From contig PMAT01000090.1 of assembly GCA_003152695.1 (NCBI GenBank), positions 55,048 through 119,047 on the forward strand: a stretch of DNA of 64,000 nt. Reading direction: 5' to 3'. The stretch comes from Acidobacteriaceae bacterium. Lineage in GTDB: Bacteria > Acidobacteriota > Terriglobia > Terriglobales > Acidobacteriaceae. Position numbers and translations under genes: made by a program. Below, piece after piece: positions 60,486 through 64,000 of the stretch; the first letter of the stretch is position 1, and each line of letters starts with the position of its first letter. The notes under the pieces were generated by a model that saw only the letters and a program-made list of their open reading frames with translations, searched no databases and had not been told where the DNA came from.

Positions 60486-62285
60486 ATGGACCAACGCAGT
60501 TTCCAGAAGCTGCTGCGCCGCACGGTTCTGATACCCGTGGCAGTGCTGTTGCTGCTCACCGCGACCCTGGTGGTTGAGATCCTTGGCCTGACTACCTCTT
60601 TTGGTTGGGTTGACCACGCCGACCAAGTCATCGCCGATACCAGGCAGTTGATGCGATCCATGACCGACCTGGAGTCCGAACTTCGTGGCTTCTTTCTGAC
60701 CGGCGACCAGTCTTTTCTCGACGCTTATAACTCGGCCAAGGCAGGAGTGCTCGAACAACTGACGGTCCTGGACCACCTTACCAGCGACAATCCCGGTCAA
60801 CAGCGTCGCCTGCAGGAACTTCGCGATCTCGACCTCCGCTGGATCCAATATTCGGAGCGGTTGTTACCGCAACCGGGCGCTCGATCTCTCTCGCCTCAAG
60901 AATTCACTGCCGGCAAACAGTTGATGGACCAGGTCCGGGCCAAGCAGCGCGAGATCCTGGACACGGAGCAACACTTACATGAAGTTCGCCACCGCCGTGC
61001 CACGCTGCTAGGTAATGTTGTCATCGCTACCGCCGCGGTGCTAGGGCTCCTCACGGTCCTCCTGCTGTTCACGCTGACCCGGCGCGAGCTGTTTGCGCTT
61101 TCTTCCACCTACGATAAGCATCTCAAAGCCGAAGCGGAGAAAACGCGGCTCTTACAAGAAAGCCGTGAGTCGTATCGCATCACCCTCACCAGCCTGGGCG
61201 ATGCCGTCGTCGCCGCCGACGCTTCGGGGAACGTGTCGTTCCTCAACCCTGTCGCCGAAAAACTCACCGGCTGGGACTACCAGGTAGCCAGCGGCCGGCC
61301 ACTGCGTGAAGTCTTGCGCCTTATTGACGAAAGGACCCGTACCGAACTTGAAGATCAGGTCGCGCTGCTGCACCGCTCGCCAGGGGTGGTGAACGTTTCC
61401 AGCCACGCTGCCCTCATCAGCCGTTCTGGAGCGGAATATCCGATTGAGCTGACGGGATCGCCGATCCTGGACGATCGTAACCAGCTCGCCGGAATTGTGC
61501 TCGTCTTTCGCGATATCACGCAGCGTCGCCAGACGGAGCAGATCCTACGCTCGAGCGAGCGCCTGACGTCGGCTGGACGCCTATCCGCCACCATTGCCCA
61601 CGAAATCCGCAATCCGCTCGACACCGTTTCCAACCTCATCTATCTGCTGCGCCACGAACCGCAATCCAGCATGGTTGCGAGTCAGTACCTGGAGCTGGCC
61701 AGCGAGGAACTGGCCCGCATCGCGCAGATCACGGGGCAACTCCTGACCTTCCACCGCGAAGCGCACGCCCCGGTGGAGGTGGATCTTGCCAACGTGCTGC
61801 AAAGTGTGCTGGTTTTGTTTGCGCCGCAAATCCGCAAGGGCCACATCGACGTCGAGCAGCGCTTGGAAGCGGCGCCCCCGGTGCGAGGATTTCCCGGCGA
61901 ACTGCGGCAGGTATTCTCAAACCTGGTAGGCAATGCCATCGACGCGATGCCCGACGGGGGCAAGCTAATTCTGCATTTGCGCCAATCCAGTCTCACCTCC
62001 GATCCGGCGCGGCGGGGGGTGCGCATTACCATACTCGACACCGGCGCAGGCATCCCCACCGGAGTCCGCAAGAACCTTTTTGCTCCCTTCTTCACCACCA
62101 AAGGGGAAAAGGGTACGGGCTTGGGCCTTTGGGTGAGCCGCGGCATCATCGAAAAGCATGAGGGGACGATTCATCTCGCCAGCCGCAGGCGAGCTGGCAA
62201 AAGTGGGACCGCCTTTTCGGTATTTCTCCCCTTGGAGCAGGAACTGGGATTGCTCGACGTGCCGAACATGCCACCGGCAGCGTAG
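60486..62285 (+). CDS. Sensor histidine kinase with CHASE3 and PAS domains
   Basis: Two membrane helices (IPVAVLLLLTATLVVEIL and NVVIATAAVLGLLTVLLLF) flank a helical CHASE3 sensor of about 140 residues (MTDLESELRGFFLTGDQSFL). Then come a PAS domain (YRITLTSLGDAVVAADASG), HisKA with IAHEIRNPLD, and HATPase with VGNAIDAMPDGG, DTGAGIP and GTGLGLWVSRG. The 599-residue kinase is complete with no receiver. There is no adjacent response regulator. It could sense an envelope or redox signal; the CHASE3 ligand is unknown. Confidence 0.93.
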   Translation: MDQRSFQKLLRRTVLIPVAVLLLLTATLVVEILGLTTSFGWVDHADQVIADTRQLMRSMTDLESELRGFFLTGDQSFLDAYNSAKAGVLEQLTVLDHLTSDNPGQQRRLQELRDLDLRWIQYSERLLPQPGARSLSPQEFTAGKQLMDQVRAKQREILDTEQHLHEVRHRRATLLGNVVIATAAVLGLLTVLLLFTLTRRELFALSSTYDKHLKAEAEKTRLLQESRESYRITLTSLGDAVVAADASGNVSFLNPVAEKLTGWDYQVASGRPLREVLRLIDERTRTELEDQVALLHRSPGVVNVSSHAALISRSGAEYPIELTGSPILDDRNQLAGIVLVFRDITQRRQTEQILRSSERLTSAGRLSATIAHEIRNPLDTVSNLIYLLRHEPQSSMVASQYLELASEELARIAQITGQLLTFHREAHAPVEVDLANVLQSVLVLFAPQIRKGHIDVEQRLEAAPPVRGFPGELRQVFSNLVGNAIDAMPDGGKLILHLRQSSLTSDPARRGVRITILDTGAGIPTGVRKNLFAPFFTTKGEKGTGLGLWVSRGIIEKHEGTIHLASRRRAGKSGTAFSVFLPLEQELGLLDVPNMPPAA

Positions 62286-62396
62286 TGATTAGCGACTACT
62301 AGAACACGATGACGCAGGTTGGGCCACGCAAGTTGTAGAATAGACCTCCTTTGCCACTCGGTGGCTCCTTTATAATGGGCTCCTGTCGAACCAAGA

Positions 62397-64000
62397 ATGC
62401 CCTCTCCTCAAGTCCGAGCAGTCATTGCTGGTCCCGATCCGAACCAAGTTCTCAGCCACTCTCCCTCGCCACGACGCCGGTGGATTTGGATCGTGCTGCT
62501 TTGGGCCATGGTTTACGTCCCTGGCCTGTTTTCGCCTCCACTCTTAGACGACGCGGATTCGATCCACGCTGAAGCCGCGCGCGAGGTGATCGTCCGTCAC
62601 GACTGGACCACGCTCTACATCGACGGGGTCCGCTACCTGGAAAAGGCGCCGCTGATGTATTGGGGTATGGCGGCCAGCTACACGGTATTCGGCGTCAGCG
62701 ACTGGGCGGCCAGGTTGCCACTTGCGCTGGGCGTGCTGGCGCTGCTGCTGACTACGTACTCCCTGGGCAAACGGACGCTGGGAGAACGCGCGGGCTTTTG
62801 GGCGGCGATGGTGCTGGCGGTTTCGGTCGGGCCTTACATGTTCACCCGCATTATCATTCCCGACATACTCGTGGCGTTGTGGCTGACGCTTGGTTTTGAC
62901 TTCTTCCTGCGGACCCTGGACCAAGAACCTCCTTCGCGCCTTTCGTGCTGGGGATTGGCGGCAACCGCAGCCCTGAACGTGCTTACCAAAGGGCTGATCG
63001 GGCTGGTGTTTCCGGCGGCAATCATCGGGCTGTATCTGCTTCTGACTGGAAATCTCAAGCAGCTGCTGCGCCTGCGGCTGCTCTCCAGCTTGGCCGTTCT
63101 GTTGGCGATTGCTGCACCGTGGCACATTGTCGCCGCCCTAGAGAATCCACCCGCGGGCCAATCGCGCGGCTTCCTTTGGTTCTACTTCATCAATGAGCAG
63201 TTTCTCCGTTACCTGGGCAAGCGCGTGCCGCCCGATTACGACACCGTTCCCCTGGTTGTGTTCTGGGGATTGACTCTGCTGTGGCTGTTCCCTTGGTCGG
63301 CATTTGTTATCCCTTCGCTGGCGCAAGTCCCGCACCGCTGGAGCGAGTGGCGCAGCGGAATGAACCAGCGACAACGGGCCAGGCTGCTCTACGCCGTCTG
63401 GGCGGCAGTGATACTGGTGTTCTTTAGCTTCTCCACGCGCCAGGAGTATTACGCCATCCCCGCGCTGCCTGGACTAGCTTTGCTGATCGGCGGCTGGCTG
63501 CAACAGGAAGACGAATCGCCCGCTGCTTCGAAGTTGCGGCGCAGGGGGCGAATCGGGTCGGTGGCCCTGCTCGGCCTCGCGGTTGTCATCTTCGCGATCG
63601 CAATGTTCTTGCTGGTGCAGAGCCAGAGCATGTCCGCCGGCAGCGACCTGGCCGACCTGCTCAAGAAGAACCCGAACGAATACGCCCTGGCGCTGGGGCA
63701 TGTGTTCGATCTGACGCCGCGCGCACTGGGACTCTTCCGCGGGCCACTGGAAATATTCTCGATCGCGGTGTTGGTGGGTACGCTACTGAACTGGTTATAC
63801 CGGCGGCGCAATTTTGCCCAAGCGGGCAACTGGGTGTTGGCCATCATGATGGTGTTCGTGCTTTTGGCCGTGCATCAGGGATTGGTAATTTTCTCTCCCA
63901 TCCTTTCGTCAAAAAAACTTGCCGACGCGATCGAGCAGGAGTACCGGCCCGGCGACGTACTGGTGGCCAATGGGACTTACGAGGACGCCTCCACGCTGAA
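62397..64000 (+). CDS. ArnT/PMT-like GT-C glycosyltransferase, 3' truncated by the window
   Basis: The frame is open to the right edge and therefore absent from the ORF track; I translated it from ATG 62397. About 534 residues are present: an N-terminal membrane helix (WIWIVLLWAMVYVPGLFS), then DDADSIHAEAAREVIVRHDW, matching the DDE-type acidic first loop of GT-C enzymes, and ten or more hydrophobic segments. These enzymes move a sugar from a lipid-linked donor to lipid A or proteins on the periplasmic face. A TATAAT box at 62371-62376 could serve its promoter. The 3' end is missing. The acceptor is unknown. Confidence 0.88.
   Translation, partial: MPSPQVRAVIAGPDPNQVLSHSPSPRRRWIWIVLLWAMVYVPGLFSPPLLDDADSIHAEAAREVIVRHDWTTLYIDGVRYLEKAPLMYWGMAASYTVFGVSDWAARLPLALGVLALLLTTYSLGKRTLGERAGFWAAMVLAVSVGPYMFTRIIIPDILVALWLTLGFDFFLRTLDQEPPSRLSCWGLAATAALNVLTKGLIGLVFPAAIIGLYLLLTGNLKQLLRLRLLSSLAVLLAIAAPWHIVAALENPPAGQSRGFLWFYFINEQFLRYLGKRVPPDYDTVPLVVFWGLTLLWLFPWSAFVIPSLAQVPHRWSEWRSGMNQRQRARLLYAVWAAVILVFFSFSTRQEYYAIPALPGLALLIGGWLQQEDESPAASKLRRRGRIGSVALLGLAVVIFAIAMFLLVQSQSMSAGSDLADLLKKNPNEYALALGHVFDLTPRALGLFRGPLEIFSIAVLVGTLLNWLYRRRNFAQAGNWVLAIMMVFVLLAVHQGLVIFSPILSSKKLADAIEQEYRPGDVLVANGTYEDASTL

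Noticed and set aside
58512-60848. 778-residue minus-strand ORF opposite the ABC exporter
   Set aside because: It is antisense to Walker and signature motifs and consists of compositionally biased sequence.

Overview
The window looks like a chromosomal segment of an Acidobacteriota bacterium, probably from the Terriglobia/Koribacter side. This is inferred from gene families and style only: GC-rich DNA, frequent GTG/TTG starts, an Hfq-like plus inositol-phosphatase pair, a swivel-first aconitase-family enzyme, an ECF sigma operon with DUF5668/DUF4097 membrane proteins, a DUF6599 protein and DUF3857 relics. No database search was run.

Layout. 1-1.4 kb: the 5' part of a HyfB-like proton-pumping membrane subunit under an ArsR-type regulator. 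1.4-3.2 kb: a gene-poor scar with dispersed repeat pieces, a truncated DUF2971 gene, the C-terminal stub of a serine recombinase and the 3' half of an initiator-tRNA-like sequence, read as the remains of an integrated element. 3.4-13.5 kb: housekeeping genes (Hfq-like, SuhB-like, aconitase family, ferredoxin, TrmJ-like methyltransferase, MutL, AlkZ-like protein, cytidylate kinase, GNAT). 13.6-17.5 kb, minus strand: ECF sigma, zinc-finger anti-sigma and three membrane proteins, an envelope-stress type operon. 18-20 kb: hybrid histidine kinase. 20.9 kb: tRNA-Arg(CCG). 21.1-24.1 kb, minus strand: an overlapping cassette of an unknown protein and a P-loop ATPase, followed by a dynamin-like GTPase. 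24.2-26.4 kb, minus strand: a cation/proton antiporter, a stress protein and a small membrane protein, with two copies of a 126-bp structured leader, the best riboswitch-like signal in the window.

26.8-31 kb holds small proteins, a SufT-like protein and a broken DUF3857 gene. 32.5-41.8 kb is an envelope cluster: a stand-alone penicillin-binding transpeptidase overlapping a SpoIID-metallopeptidase fusion, then on the other strand a DUF1175 protein, a giant alpha-2-macroglobulin with an intact thioester motif, and a membrane protein. 41.9-47.6 kb carries a cysteine-desulfurase-like enzyme, IlvE, a cytochrome c and a CoA-transferase pair. 47.6-53.6 kb, minus strand, is an aromatic amino-acid supraoperon trpC-F-B-A, chorismate mutase, DAHP synthase, prephenate dehydrogenase. 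The right end carries an AMIN/Amidase_3 cell-wall amidase, a DUF6599 protein, a candidate small RNA, an MsbA-type ABC exporter, a CHASE3 sensor kinase and the start of an ArnT-like glycosyltransferase.

Non-coding structure is rich: degenerate 7-bp tandem arrays at gene borders, an exact-period 19-bp array inside the trp operon, a hairpin-cluster element at 44.7 kb, a recurrent GTCATCCTGAGC element, and a perfect palindrome inserted in frame in the inositol-phosphatase gene.
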